DNA of 19,619 bases from Methanocorpusculum sp. (GTDB taxonomy: Archaea; Halobacteriota; Methanomicrobia; Methanomicrobiales; Methanocorpusculaceae): positions 1 to 19,619 of the forward strand of contig DALTVX010000029.1 of assembly GCA_029987395.1 (NCBI GenBank). Direction: 5' to 3'. The notes below the pieces were generated by a model. The model saw only the letters and a list, made by a program, of their open reading frames with translations, did no database searches and had not been told where the DNA came from. This document shows positions 1 through 8,536 of the stretch, in pieces (position 1 is the stretch's first letter; the number at the start of each line of letters is the position of its first letter). The translations under genes and the position numbers were made by a program.

Positions 1-714
1 AGCTGCAGCCATGAATCCCTGGTTATGGTAACCAAGTTCCTTTGGAATTGCAACTTCGCGTCCGCACATCTCTGCCCAGTCACGTTTCATGTAGTTCTCT
101 TCGAGAGCGATCATGAATTCCATCTGTTCACGTGCAAGATTTACTCCCTGCTTTGCAAGGTCGCAAACTTTTGCTACTGCACGTGGGGTGATGGCCTTGA
201 ACATACCACCAACACGTGGGTTGGATGGATGGATTGCTTCGCCACCGACGATTTCGGCGATGGTCTGACCGATCATACGAAGGGTCTGGATACGCTTTGC
301 GACAGATCTGACCGGCTCCTCTGGGGAGAACGGGTTGACCTTTGTGTCAGTTCCTGGCAGATATAAGTCAGGAAGTGTCAGGATGTCATGCAGAGCATGG
401 GAGTGCAGTCTGTTACCGCACTGTAATATCATACGCATCAGGTATGCGTCTTCTGGGATCTCAACACCCATCGATGCTTCCATTGCCTCTATTCCGGCAA
501 GTGTGTGGGCAACTGGACAGATACCACAAACACGGGAAGCGATCTTTGGTACTTGCTCATAGGTTTTACCGATGGCAAGTTTCTCTACCCCACGAACCGG
601 TGTGATAGAAAGCCAGTCTCCTCGCTCAATGATGCCTTCATCATTTACTTTTAAAACGAGCTTTGAGTGACCTTCATGTCTTGTGGTCGGGGAAATTTCT
701 ACTACTTTCGACAA
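1..714 (-). CDS. frhA: Coenzyme F420-reducing [NiFe] hydrogenase, alpha (large) subunit, 5' part
   Basis: The large subunit of the cytoplasmic F420-reducing hydrogenase carries the Ni-Fe active site that oxidises H2 so that FrhB can reduce F420. The 238 codons present give the family N-terminus (ISPTTRHEGHSKL) and the proximal nickel ligand motif RVCGICPVAHT, with Cys63, Cys66 and His70. The family is about 450 residues long, so roughly the C-terminal half, including the distal CxxC motif and maturation site, lies left of the window. The start is taken as TTG at 714: an in-frame TAG lies five codons upstream with no ATG or GTG between, and GGATGAGG (723-730) sits 8 nt upstream as a ribosome binding site. 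Family assignment is secure; the TTG start is a good inference. Confidence 0.95.
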   Translation of the reverse strand, partial: MSKVVEISPTTRHEGHSKLVLKVNDEGIIERGDWLSITPVRGVEKLAIGKTYEQVPKIASRVCGICPVAHTLAGIEAMEASMGVEIPEDAYLMRMILQCGNRLHSHALHDILTLPDLYLPGTDTKVNPFSPEEPVRSVAKRIQTLRMIGQTIAEIVGGEAIHPSNPRVGGMFKAITPRAVAKVCDLAKQGVNLAREQMEFMIALEENYMKRDWAEMCGREVAIPKELGYHNQGFMAAA

Positions 715-1136
715 TGTTTTCGCCTCATCCTAAATTATTTAGGTTTTCAAACAGCTATACAGGAATATTTCCATTGTCCTTTTGGATTAATGACACGTAC
801 AGAAGTACGCTAATGTTATTCTCTTCTGCGATACTAATTAATTATTCCCTATTTTATCGGAAATAGAAAGGTTTAATTTCAGGTATGCTTTGAAAAATAG
901 TACTAAATTACAATTGATTTATATTAAGTTGTACTTAATGGTGATATTTTAATAATATTGGGAAAAATAGGCTGATATGCGGCTCTTTCCCCTCTCATTG
1001 AGCATGCGCACTCTAAGAGATCGATCATTATCAAAAAACAACTCTATTTTTCCTATGTACGATCGTAGATGACTCTCTCTTCTTCACTTAGACCCGAAGA
1101 TCTCAGATCTATGATTTGATGTCTAAAGCAACAGAT
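715..1136. promoter_or_regulatory. AT-rich intergenic region upstream of frhA with inverted repeats
   Basis: This 422-bp stretch separates the frhA start from the LarC-like stop; both genes read leftward, so it should hold the frhA promoter. No coding region is convincing. Short inverted repeats seen are GGAATATTTCC (762-772), CGTACAGAAGTACG (796-809) and ATTAAGT-TGT-ACTTAAT (923-939). The last overlaps a minus-strand TATA-like stretch, CTTAATATAAAT (917-928), which would give a leader of nearly 200 nt. A closer weak candidate is ATAAAATA near 852-860. TACGATCGTA (about 1058-1067) and AGATCTCAGATCT (about 1100-1112) are further palindromes. Which TATA box is used cannot be decided by reading. 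Confidence 0.35.
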
Positions 1137-2162
1137 TCAGCCACCGATCAAGGTTGGGATCTGGCTTTGTACTTCTGCTGCCACATCTTTAAGTGGGATA
1201 TTCAGTTTTTGTGCAGCTTGTTTCATATCCTCAAATTCAGGCTTGATAGAAATAACACGGCCGCAGTGTTTTGACACTTTGACTCGAACTGAAAATTCCT
1301 GTCCTGAAATAACAAAAGGATAGGATCTTCTGACGCGGTCTGCAACGATCCTTGGTTCTTCTCTAACCCGCACGCCAAGCGTCCCCGTTTCCTCCATCAA
1401 TACCTCTACAAGTTTTTGGTGCTGCTCCAGAGTTGTGATAACCGATAAAACAAATACAGGACGATGTTTTTTACCAAAGCCTTGCGTAACAAAAACATCA
1501 ACGGCCCCAGATGCCAAAAGACGCTGAACGGCATATCCGATTATCTCACCAGAAACATCGTCGATATTTGTCTCAAGAATGATGATCCTCTCCTCCGTTA
1601 AATCAGAAACCTCGCCTTCAATGATCATAAGGCCATAATTTTTTGCATATCCAGTTTTCAAAGGCGTCATCGAGGGAATCGATTTTCGAAAAACTGCCAG
1701 GTTTCCTAAAAGAGCTACACCCTCAGGTGTGGTAAGTTCTGTATTGGCCAAACTATCAGAAACAGGTATTTTGTGCAAAGCACATATACCCAAAGTTTCC
1801 GGTAAACAGGCTCCAAGAGCAGGTGGTGTAGCATAGATCGGGCATGCAAGAAGGCCCATCCCATCCAGAAGTGCGATAGAAGATATGATGTCCTTGAGTT
1901 TTTCCGCAAGGGGAAAATTCCCATCATGAAATTTCGTGTATGTGGATCTCAAATCAGAGATAACAGATCGTACCTTATCTTTCGCCAGATCTGATAATCC
2001 CAGTTCATCCATCACCATCTCAGGATCTTCTCCTTTGCATTTCCCGAGAGTGTCAACGATATGTTTCTTTACCTTTTCATCATCAGCAAGATCAAAAAGA
2101 GCTGCCATAAAGGCAGCTCCGCTGATGCCTCCGATTCGCGGATCAACGACTAATGTTCTCAT
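1137..2162 (-). CDS. larC: LarC-like nickel-pincer cofactor protein (UPF0272/DUF111 family), divergent
   Basis: LarC proteins insert nickel into the pyridinium dicarboxylate mononucleotide that becomes the nickel-pincer cofactor of LarA-type racemases. The 341-aa product keeps family landmarks: the N-terminal DPxxGGISG segment, ELTTPEGVALL near the middle, and the C-terminal-domain hallmark ETNIDDVSGEIIGYAVQRLL followed by GAVDVFVTQ and KKHRP. It is shorter than typical LarC (about 390-420 aa) and lacks the usual His-rich linker. In the N-terminal motif, normally GISGDM, the Asp is replaced (GISGAAF). The ATG overlaps the stop of the upstream 614-aa gene in an ATGA, implying coupled translation. 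No larB, larE or larA is in view. Fold assignment is firm; the exact substrate is open, and nickel insertion is inferred from the family. Confidence 0.8.
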   Translation of the reverse strand: MRTLVVDPRIGGISGAAFMAALFDLADDEKVKKHIVDTLGKCKGEDPEMVMDELGLSDLAKDKVRSVISDLRSTYTKFHDGNFPLAEKLKDIISSIALLDGMGLLACPIYATPPALGACLPETLGICALHKIPVSDSLANTELTTPEGVALLGNLAVFRKSIPSMTPLKTGYAKNYGLMIIEGEVSDLTEERIIILETNIDDVSGEIIGYAVQRLLASGAVDVFVTQGFGKKHRPVFVLSVITTLEQHQKLVEVLMEETGTLGVRVREEPRIVADRVRRSYPFVISGQEFSVRVKVSKHCGRVISIKPEFEDMKQAAQKLNIPLKDVAAEVQSQIPTLIGG

Positions 2163-4003
2163 TCTGGAAAAGGCAGTTCCATTCTTGCATAAATAAGCTG
2201 AGCTATTTTTCCAACTTCAGCTGCTTTGACTCTTGCGCCCGGGATCGAACGGGACATATATCCGCCGTCTTCTGCCGCTTTCCCCGCTTTATCTGGGTCC
2301 ATACCTAACAAAGAACCAACTGCCGCCGGTACAGTGATATTGATGATCGTATGACCGATGTACTGAAGCTCCTGTGCGAGGATCGCGCCGCATTGAAGAG
2401 CAAGTGCCCAGTCTGGATTATCTTTGTTTTTACCATTGAGTGCAAAATCAGGGACCTCTTTTCCGCTCAGGTTTTCCACATGATAAGGTTTGTTATCGAT
2501 TTTTATGTCATAAGAAACATAAGAATCAAAACCCCAGTAACGCTCGGTGAACTTATCTGTTCTTCTTCCATGAGGTTTGAGAGCCGTGAATTTTATATCG
2601 ATATCATGGCCGGTGAAGCCGGTAAGGATCGCAGATCCTCTTTTCTCAACGTAATCTTTGCGTTCTTCATCCAGACGTTTTGCTGCGTCGCCTATTGTTT
2701 TTCCACTTTTCACCATATCATAGGTCATTTCAGCACGGCGGTAGATTGCTTTGTCCCGGACTCCTTGTGATGCCAGGATGCAGACGTTCGTGATTTTTCC
2801 ACGGGAAACCTGCTCAGCTTTTCGTGCGATGGTATTTAGACTGCATATAGCAAGTTCTGGATCGATAAATCCGTCCATTTTGTATTTCCTAATAACTTCA
2901 GCTGCCGCAAATTCGTCGCAACCGTTTTGCATTAAAAGCCGCATGGCCGGCACAATATCGCCAACCACGTGGCCCAAAGGAGCATTGACAGGTCCTCCTG
3001 AAAATCCTGCACCGATCATCGCTGATTCTTCAAATGCGGCAAAGATCTCTGAAAATGCCATTGAACCGATCACAGACGATCCGCCAACATCTTTGAGAAT
3101 AAGACCAAAGTCTCCTATGAGTTTTGCTGTGTCATACTCCTCGTGAGTGCCGCGTATATGCAGTTTTTCTGGAAGTTTCGCTGCATCTCTGGCGCCTTTC
3201 CCTGCCATATATGAGGAATCAACGGTTCCAAACTTTCCAAACTCTTCACCCAAAATTGCATCAGGGTGTACGATTTCCATAGTCACTGCGGCACCGATCA
3301 ATGCCGGCCAAAGTCCAAGCGGGGCTACCCCCGTTCCTGCCATTGCATTGAGCATGGCCTTTGTTCCCACCTGTGCGGCATTATAGGCAAGTTCCGGTAT
3401 ATTGTAGTCTTCCCCAAGTGCGGAGTGACCATAGATCGTGCCGCCAGAGATGAATACCGGGAGTGTCGCTCCGTCAACTCTGGTCAGTTTTTTCTCTTCA
3501 AGGGCTTTGTAGATCGCGAGGTAGGCGGGGAATGCCTGGACCCTGTGAGTGGATTTTCCGGTCACCAAGGCTATTGCACTAGTTCTTGCTCCACCGGCAT
3601 GCATTCGTGCCATTGCGCCAAGCTTTCTGTTTCCAAGAGGCACACCCGACCGTGCTGCAGATCCTGCAAAATAGGCAAGGGCTGCAACGATCATTGCTGC
3701 ATTTTCCGGAGCTGCTCCAGCATTTGCCGCCGCTTTAACTGCTTTTTGTATGACGGTGTCTAATGGGATCTCACCAAGAGAGGCGTCCATGATCGTCATT
3801 TTTTCTGCATAGTTTGCTTTTTTCCCGGAAGCTGATCCGAATATGTCCTCTGCTATCGAGTTTGCGGCAGCATAGACTGCAAGTACGAGAGACCCGTGAC
3901 CTTTCGTTGCGGCCTCTAGTTTATCGTTGGTTAAAGAGTCCGGTTGATAGGTCGATGCCATTGATGCGGCATAGATAATTTTGTGTTTTGTGTCGTTGGT
4001 CAT
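2159..4003 (-). CDS. Unrecognised 614-aa protein coupled to LarC-like protein
   Basis: I do not recognise this family. It is a full-length, well-formed ORF rich in Ala and Gly, with no signal peptide and no clear long membrane helix, so a soluble cytoplasmic protein is likely. Conserved-looking segments include GGARTSAIALVTGKSTHRVQ, GGTIYGHSALGED, GTGVAPLGLWPALIGAA, MIGAGFSGGPVNAPLGHVVG and, near the C-terminus, RYWGFDSYVSYDIKID. It carries several His residues and four Cys (NGCDEF, AICSL, NVCIL, LQCGA), so metal or cofactor binding is possible but unproven. Its stop overlaps the start of the LarC-like gene (ATGA), and a TATA box lies about 45 bp upstream. The coupling suggests the two act together; a nickel-pincer-dependent enzyme or an assembly partner is a guess from context only. 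Confidence 0.85.
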   Translation of the reverse strand: MTNDTKHKIIYAASMASTYQPDSLTNDKLEAATKGHGSLVLAVYAAANSIAEDIFGSASGKKANYAEKMTIMDASLGEIPLDTVIQKAVKAAANAGAAPENAAMIVAALAYFAGSAARSGVPLGNRKLGAMARMHAGGARTSAIALVTGKSTHRVQAFPAYLAIYKALEEKKLTRVDGATLPVFISGGTIYGHSALGEDYNIPELAYNAAQVGTKAMLNAMAGTGVAPLGLWPALIGAAVTMEIVHPDAILGEEFGKFGTVDSSYMAGKGARDAAKLPEKLHIRGTHEEYDTAKLIGDFGLILKDVGGSSVIGSMAFSEIFAAFEESAMIGAGFSGGPVNAPLGHVVGDIVPAMRLLMQNGCDEFAAAEVIRKYKMDGFIDPELAICSLNTIARKAEQVSRGKITNVCILASQGVRDKAIYRRAEMTYDMVKSGKTIGDAAKRLDEERKDYVEKRGSAILTGFTGHDIDIKFTALKPHGRRTDKFTERYWGFDSYVSYDIKIDNKPYHVENLSGKEVPDFALNGKNKDNPDWALALQCGAILAQELQYIGHTIINITVPAAVGSLLGMDPDKAGKAAEDGGYMSRSIPGARVKAAEVGKIAQLIYARMELPFPE

Positions 4004-4044
4004 GAAATTCCATCTCTGGTTAATTGAGAATTAGATGTTCAAAC

Positions 4045-4058
4045 CTTATATAGATTTC
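4045..4058 (-). promoter_or_regulatory. TATA-box promoter of the 614-aa/larC operon
   Basis: On the minus strand the sequence AAATCTATATAAGG fits an archaeal TATA box. With the usual spacing of about 25 bp, transcription would start near 4025, leaving a leader of about 20 nt before the ATG at 4003. The rest of the 194-bp gap up to the mptA stop shows no gene. Confidence 0.5.
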
Positions 4059-4197
4059 ATAGCAGACCATACCTAAATTATATTTTCTATGTGCTTTTGC
4101 TCTAACAATATCTTAATTGATAATGTTGTATCGGAATGTTTCTGGAAAAAACTGCAGCAAAAGCTAGGTGAATAGTTTCAAAAAAAGTGATTGATGA

Positions 4198-5133
4198 TTA
4201 TAACTTGAGTTCTTCGCGAAGTTCGGCAAGGGTCGCCTTTCTCTCCGCGTAAGCATCATGCTGGTGGATGCTTTCCTCATTGGTCTGCCTGATGGTGATG
4301 TGCGTATCTCCGGGCAGCTCGATGAATGTGGCAACGACCCTTCGTGCCATTTCACGAACGCAATCTTCAACGAATCTTGGGTTTTTGTGAGCCGCCATAA
4401 CGACGTAACTTTCATCGCCGCGTTTCAAAAGCTCGTAGATCTTTGCGCTCATCGACTCTTTAAGGACCGTAACGATCTTTTCGAGTGGCACAATAATATC
4501 TCCGTCGGTCTCAACACACAGGAATCCGCGTCCACGCTGGTTGTGGCTTGCCATTGGGATCTCTTCGAAGAATGCCTCGATCTTGTCCTCGGCGATCTCG
4601 AGTTTTTCCATCACGTGCATTGCATGATCTTTCATGATATTCTGGGCACATGGACATGCAGTTATGCCGGTCACCTCGGCGCCGACGCTTTTTCTCACGG
4701 TCGGTTTGCCGCCGGTTCTTTCTGCAACTGCATGTGCATAGACATTGATGACCTCTTGGCATGATGTCTTAGAGACTGGTGTCTCACGGTTCATCATGTA
4801 GAAACTTCTCATAAAGACTTCTGTGCGGTCAGCGTATTCATGATGATCAAGAAGTTTTCTTGAAACGATCCCGCACACATCTTCAATACCTTTGACATCT
4901 CCGCTCGTTGCCTGCTGGAGGACTTCATCGATAACTTCAAAGTTTCTGGAAAGGTTTGCGCCTTTCAGACTGCTGGGGAGATCAACGAAGACATCAAACT
5001 CTGAAATAAATATAGCGGGCCGAGTCTTTCCGGGTCTGCCGACTTCAACAAGTTTTCTGACATTCTTAACTCCAACACGCGTCAGGCTGATCCTTACATC
5101 CGGAGCGGTGGACTGTACATCTGGTAATGACAT
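4198..5133 (-). CDS. mptA: GTP cyclohydrolase MptA (type IV, FolE2 superfamily)
   Basis: MptA converts GTP to 7,8-dihydroneopterin 2',3'-cyclic phosphate, the first step of the tetrahydromethanopterin pterin in methanogens; the enzyme is Fe(II)-dependent. The 311-aa length fits the family. The start SLPDVQSTAPDVRISLTRVGV is typical, the metal-site region TACPCAQ (Cys160, Cys162) is present, and SHNQRGRG (His197) and HKNPRFVEDCVRE follow as expected. The ATG at 5133 is preceded by a modest AAAGGA. A possible TATA box lies at 5215-5226. The gene stands alone, separated by 194 bp from the downstream operon. No truncation or odd residue is visible. Assignment is secure. Confidence 0.95.
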   Translation of the reverse strand: MSLPDVQSTAPDVRISLTRVGVKNVRKLVEVGRPGKTRPAIFISEFDVFVDLPSSLKGANLSRNFEVIDEVLQQATSGDVKGIEDVCGIVSRKLLDHHEYADRTEVFMRSFYMMNRETPVSKTSCQEVINVYAHAVAERTGGKPTVRKSVGAEVTGITACPCAQNIMKDHAMHVMEKLEIAEDKIEAFFEEIPMASHNQRGRGFLCVETDGDIIVPLEKIVTVLKESMSAKIYELLKRGDESYVVMAAHKNPRFVEDCVREMARRVVATFIELPGDTHITIRQTNEESIHQHDAYAERKATLAELREELKL

Positions 5134-5545
5134 TATATATCGTGTCCTTTTTTCGTTAGTATGCCGTTATTGATTTAGACATCTCAACGTGTAACTATCT
5201 GTATGGGTATGGGGGTATATAATTTTATATGTATGCGGATTTTTCACATTTCTGAAGATATCATGCAAAAATATCCCCTTAGCAATAGTAATTTCAAAGT
5301 AATTCCAGAAAAAAGCAATTTTGTGGTGAGTTTTGGTTCTCTAGTGTGTTTAATACAGAAAATGATCATGACAGAGGTTTTTCATTTAAAATCATCCCTC
5401 TTCTGAAAAAAGTCTCTGATCTGATGACTTTTGATAGTAATATGAGAACTTCTATGCAAAAAAACCTGTCGCGCTTCAATATTCTGTTTATTCTTCTCTA
5501 AGATTTCTCTGCTGAAAACCATTCAAAAAAAAATTAGGTCCTTTT
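5134..5545. promoter_or_regulatory. AT-rich gap with probable mptA promoter and recQ terminator
   Basis: No convincing gene is seen in this 412-bp stretch. Minus-strand AAAATTATATAC (5215-5226) is a plausible TATA box for mptA, predicting a leader of about 60 nt. At the other end, the minus-strand T9 run at 5525-5533, 13 nt past the recQ stop, looks like a poly-U terminator. The AT-rich middle shows no strong repeat. A 67-codon frame at 5203-5406 (+) has no ribosome binding site and unconvincing composition. Confidence 0.4.
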
Positions 5546-7027
5546 TCACTCGCTTGAGCATAGCTTCATCACGGTTTTCCCCTTCAAAAGCAGCTTTCCT
5601 GTATTAAGCAGACCGCTGACCTCCCGCTCGACCTCCTCTCGATCCTTTTCTTTTGTCGCTCCAAAGTACGGATGCGTGTTCAGCTGAAGTTTCACCGTCT
5701 TCGCACGCTCTAATCCAAGGAGGAACGATATGAACTCCTGTGTCGTCATCAGTCCGTCGACCTCCTGTGCTGCAGAAAGGATCACCGTCGAAAGACTTCC
5801 TGTTGGTTTAACTATTTTTTTGGGCTTGTCCCCGCACATATCGCAATTCCCGCAAGACGGGATCTCCTCATCAAAATAAGAAAGAAGGAGCTGTCTCCTG
5901 CATGATCTGATCGTGCAGTAGGCATACATCTGATCCAGCTTTTCTCTGGAGATCTCCGTCTTTTTTGGGTCGGTGAACTCCTTCGAAAGCATTATATCTA
6001 TCTTACGCCGATCACCTGCAGAATAAAACAGCAGACATTCTGCTGGCCCTCCATCTCGCCCTGCCCTTCCTGTTTCCTGATAATACGACTCAATATCTTT
6101 TGGCATATGAGCATGGATAACGTATCTGACATCCGGCTTATCGATCCCCATCCCAAAAGCCACCGTTGCACAGATCACTTTGACTGAGTTTCGTAAAAAT
6201 CCCTCCTGCACCCTGCTACGTTCCGGTGTTGGCAGACCCGCATGATAGGGATTCGCCAAAATATGGACCTTTCTTAGCCGCTCCGCCAGCTCTTCTGTAC
6301 TCGCCCGAGAAAAACAATAGATGATGCCAGGTTCATCCTTGTGAGCCGTTACATAACTGATGATCTTTTGCATCCTCACCTGACCGTTTGATTCAGCAAA
6401 TGCTGAGTATCGAAGATTTTTCCGGTCGAAACTCCCAATGAACTCAGTCGGATCCTTAAGTCGAAGCTCAGTCACAATATCTTTTCGCACCCGCCGGCTA
6501 GCCGTCGCAGTAAAAGCAGCGAACGGTACATTCGGAAATTTTTCTCTCAGACGTTTGATCTCCCGATATTCCGGTCGAAACTGATGACCCCACAGAGAAA
6601 TACAATGTGCTTCGTCCACAGCAAAAAGAGAGATTCTGCACCCGGCAAGTATCTTGGAAAATGCCGGGGTAACTGCCCGTTCGGGGGAAACATAGAGTAT
6701 TCTCACGTTTCCTTTGCGTATCTCGCGTTCGACCCTGCTGCGTTCATCATACGTCTGCAGACTGTTGAGCATCTCCACAGTGACCCCCTGATTCGAAAGA
6801 GAATCCACCTGATCCTTCATAAGAGCGATCAACGGAGATATGACGATCGTCATCCCGTCAAGCATCAGTGCCGGGAGCTGATAACACAGGGATTTCCCCC
6901 CTCCGGTCGCCATCACCGCGAGTACATCCCTTCCATTTACGATCTTTTCGATGATCTCCTGCTGGTTAGGGCGAAACGTCCGGTGATGAAAGTATCTTTC
7001 AAGTGTTTGCTGGATCCCTTTCGTCAT
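5546..7027 (-). CDS. recQ: RecQ-family ATP-dependent DNA helicase
   Basis: RecQ helicases unwind DNA 3'-5' in recombination and replication repair. The 493-aa protein shows an FRPNQQEII zero motif, Walker A ATGGGKS (Lys45), DEAH (138-141), TATA in FAAFTATA, the FGMGIDKPDVRYVIH and QETGRAGRDG helicase motifs, and a C-terminal zinc-binding cysteine cluster (CTIRSC then CGNCDMC). The aromatic-rich loop, usually CISQWGHDFRPEY, reads CISLWGHQFRPEY, two substitutions in a normally constant element. It is shorter than E. coli RecQ (about 610 aa): a reduced winged-helix region follows the zinc site and no HRDC domain is visible. It is the last gene of a three-gene operon, 9 nt after the preceding stop. 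No Shine-Dalgarno is obvious, so translation may depend on the upstream gene. Confidence 0.95.
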   Translation of the reverse strand: MTKGIQQTLERYFHHRTFRPNQQEIIEKIVNGRDVLAVMATGGGKSLCYQLPALMLDGMTIVISPLIALMKDQVDSLSNQGVTVEMLNSLQTYDERSRVEREIRKGNVRILYVSPERAVTPAFSKILAGCRISLFAVDEAHCISLWGHQFRPEYREIKRLREKFPNVPFAAFTATASRRVRKDIVTELRLKDPTEFIGSFDRKNLRYSAFAESNGQVRMQKIISYVTAHKDEPGIIYCFSRASTEELAERLRKVHILANPYHAGLPTPERSRVQEGFLRNSVKVICATVAFGMGIDKPDVRYVIHAHMPKDIESYYQETGRAGRDGGPAECLLFYSAGDRRKIDIMLSKEFTDPKKTEISREKLDQMYAYCTIRSCRRQLLLSYFDEEIPSCGNCDMCGDKPKKIVKPTGSLSTVILSAAQEVDGLMTTQEFISFLLGLERAKTVKLQLNTHPYFGATKEKDREEVEREVSGLLNTGKLLLKGKTVMKLCSSE

Positions 7028-7036
7028 GGATATTTA

Positions 7037-8536
7037 TTAGATACCGGGAATGTAGGATGTCTCTTCTTTATAATATGGGATATAGACTATCCGTGTGTTT
7101 TCCACTTTAAAGTTATACCTAAGCACCTGAAGGATCCCGGGTTTTTTCGTTTCGTACCGCAGATACAAAAACTCTGTAAGCTCCCGAGCCGTTTTCAGGG
7201 TGATCAGGATAGGCATATTCTTTCCTTCGTGTTCGGTGATGACCTCAACGATCTCCGGGTTTCTGAGTGTCAGATCGATCTCCCACGGCTCTGAAAGATA
7301 TCGGGCGACGTCCCCCGCACAAATATAATAGCTTCGTTTGCCGGAAATGTCTGGAAGTCCGGTCGTGGTATCGCCGTCTACAAGCTTGTCGGTCACCTCG
7401 ACGTCCACATCGAATTTCCAGAAGGGAACGAACTCGGGCGTCACCCCCTTCATTGCGACCTGAGCCAAAAGATTAGGTTTAGCCACATCATAGGGTACAT
7501 TCTCTACCGTATCTGCGGTAATGTCGAGGAGATGGGCACATTTCTTACATGGCGTGATCACTTCACCCCATGGCTGTTTGACCTCTTCGCCACAGATCGG
7601 ACACTTCAGCATCGTCGAATCATGGTTCAGGATCTCATGATCTGTCAGCTTATGTGGCATCCTGGCCGCGGGTCTAAGCGAAGAAATATGCTGCATCGTT
7701 CCTGAAGCGATAAAGGTTTTTCCTTTTTTGAATGCAGGATAGCCTGACATACATATAGCGATCCCCATAAGAAGCAGGATGACCTGGAACATCTCAGCCA
7801 GTTGGTATGGTCCGGAATGGATAAGCATAGCTATCGATGATCCGATCATTATCCCTCCGGCGGCAAGTGAGAGGATCATCATCCGCGTACGTGCGGCCAG
7901 ATTGATCGGGCTTGTTCCGCCTAGGACCTCGCCCCCCACTCCATCCAAGATCACCGTATGCTTTCCGCCTTTGTACGTGTAATGTGCGATCCAGATCGGA
8001 GCATATACCAGTTCAAAGGCCTTCGGGATCAGAAACGATTTATTCAGCGTGAGAATATCGATACGCTTTTCGACAGAGTTTTTGATCATTTCATAAATCG
8101 CTTGACGGCCTTTTTTGCTCGCTTCGATCGCAGAACCACCAGGCTCCATCGAGACGACAGAACCCCGCACAAAGGGGATTTCTTTTCCTGGGTCTAACCA
8201 AAGTTTGTTGATACCGTATTTTCCTGTATCGCAGGCACATTCCGTCCAGATAAACTCCTTGTCGATAAGTTCTTCAAAGATGTTTCTGATCACGTTGCCT
8301 GTTTGTTCCGTGTACTCAGAATAGCCGCAGGCAACGGCTTTTCCCTGTGCTATGAATCGCCAAAATGGAAGATACAGAAGATATAGCTCACTGATGACTG
8401 CACATTCTGCCAGATCAGGGGCTTTGATCCCTTTTGAAAACCAGGCATGGATCGTTCGGTCCGCGACCCCTCTGGTGATCTTTGCTTTATAATAATATTC
8501 AGCGACCTGATCCTCTACTGAACGTTCAAGACCCAT
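7037..8536 (-). CDS. Membrane protein with PFW/PIW motifs and zinc ribbon, unknown function
   Basis: Function is not recognised. The 499-aa product has a soluble N-terminal part with LYLPFWRFIAQG and YAPIWIAHYTYKGGKHTVIL followed by DGVGGEV, two adjacent membrane helices (about residues 217-240 and 246-269), a four-Cys zinc ribbon (CPIC at 312-315, CKKC at 330-333), then a second soluble region with PEFVPFWKFDVDVEV. The repeated PFW element suggests an internally duplicated fold. Motif order resembles the upstream 266-aa protein, so the two are probably paralogous. A strong GAGGAGGG ribosome site supports the ATG at 8536, which overlaps the upstream stop by 11 nt. Such proteins are sometimes annotated from their zinc ribbon alone; no activity can be given. 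Confidence 0.85.
   Translation of the reverse strand: MGLERSVEDQVAEYYYKAKITRGVADRTIHAWFSKGIKAPDLAECAVISELYLLYLPFWRFIAQGKAVACGYSEYTEQTGNVIRNIFEELIDKEFIWTECACDTGKYGINKLWLDPGKEIPFVRGSVVSMEPGGSAIEASKKGRQAIYEMIKNSVEKRIDILTLNKSFLIPKAFELVYAPIWIAHYTYKGGKHTVILDGVGGEVLGGTSPINLAARTRMMILSLAAGGIMIGSSIAMLIHSGPYQLAEMFQVILLLMGIAICMSGYPAFKKGKTFIASGTMQHISSLRPAARMPHKLTDHEILNHDSTMLKCPICGEEVKQPWGEVITPCKKCAHLLDITADTVENVPYDVAKPNLLAQVAMKGVTPEFVPFWKFDVDVEVTDKLVDGDTTTGLPDISGKRSYYICAGDVARYLSEPWEIDLTLRNPEIVEVITEHEGKNMPILITLKTARELTEFLYLRYETKKPGILQVLRYNFKVENTRIVYIPYYKEETSYIPGI

Noticed and set aside
762..772. NrpR operator upstream of frhA
   Set aside because: The NrpR site is GGAA-N6-TTCC; here the spacer is only 3 bp.
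5203..5406. 67-codon plus-strand ORF in the mptA-recQ gap
   Set aside because: No ribosome binding site, AT-rich random composition, and it overlaps the likely mptA promoter.
6584..7294. 236-codon plus-strand ORF
   Set aside because: Antisense to recQ and the 499-aa gene, both of which are clearly real.
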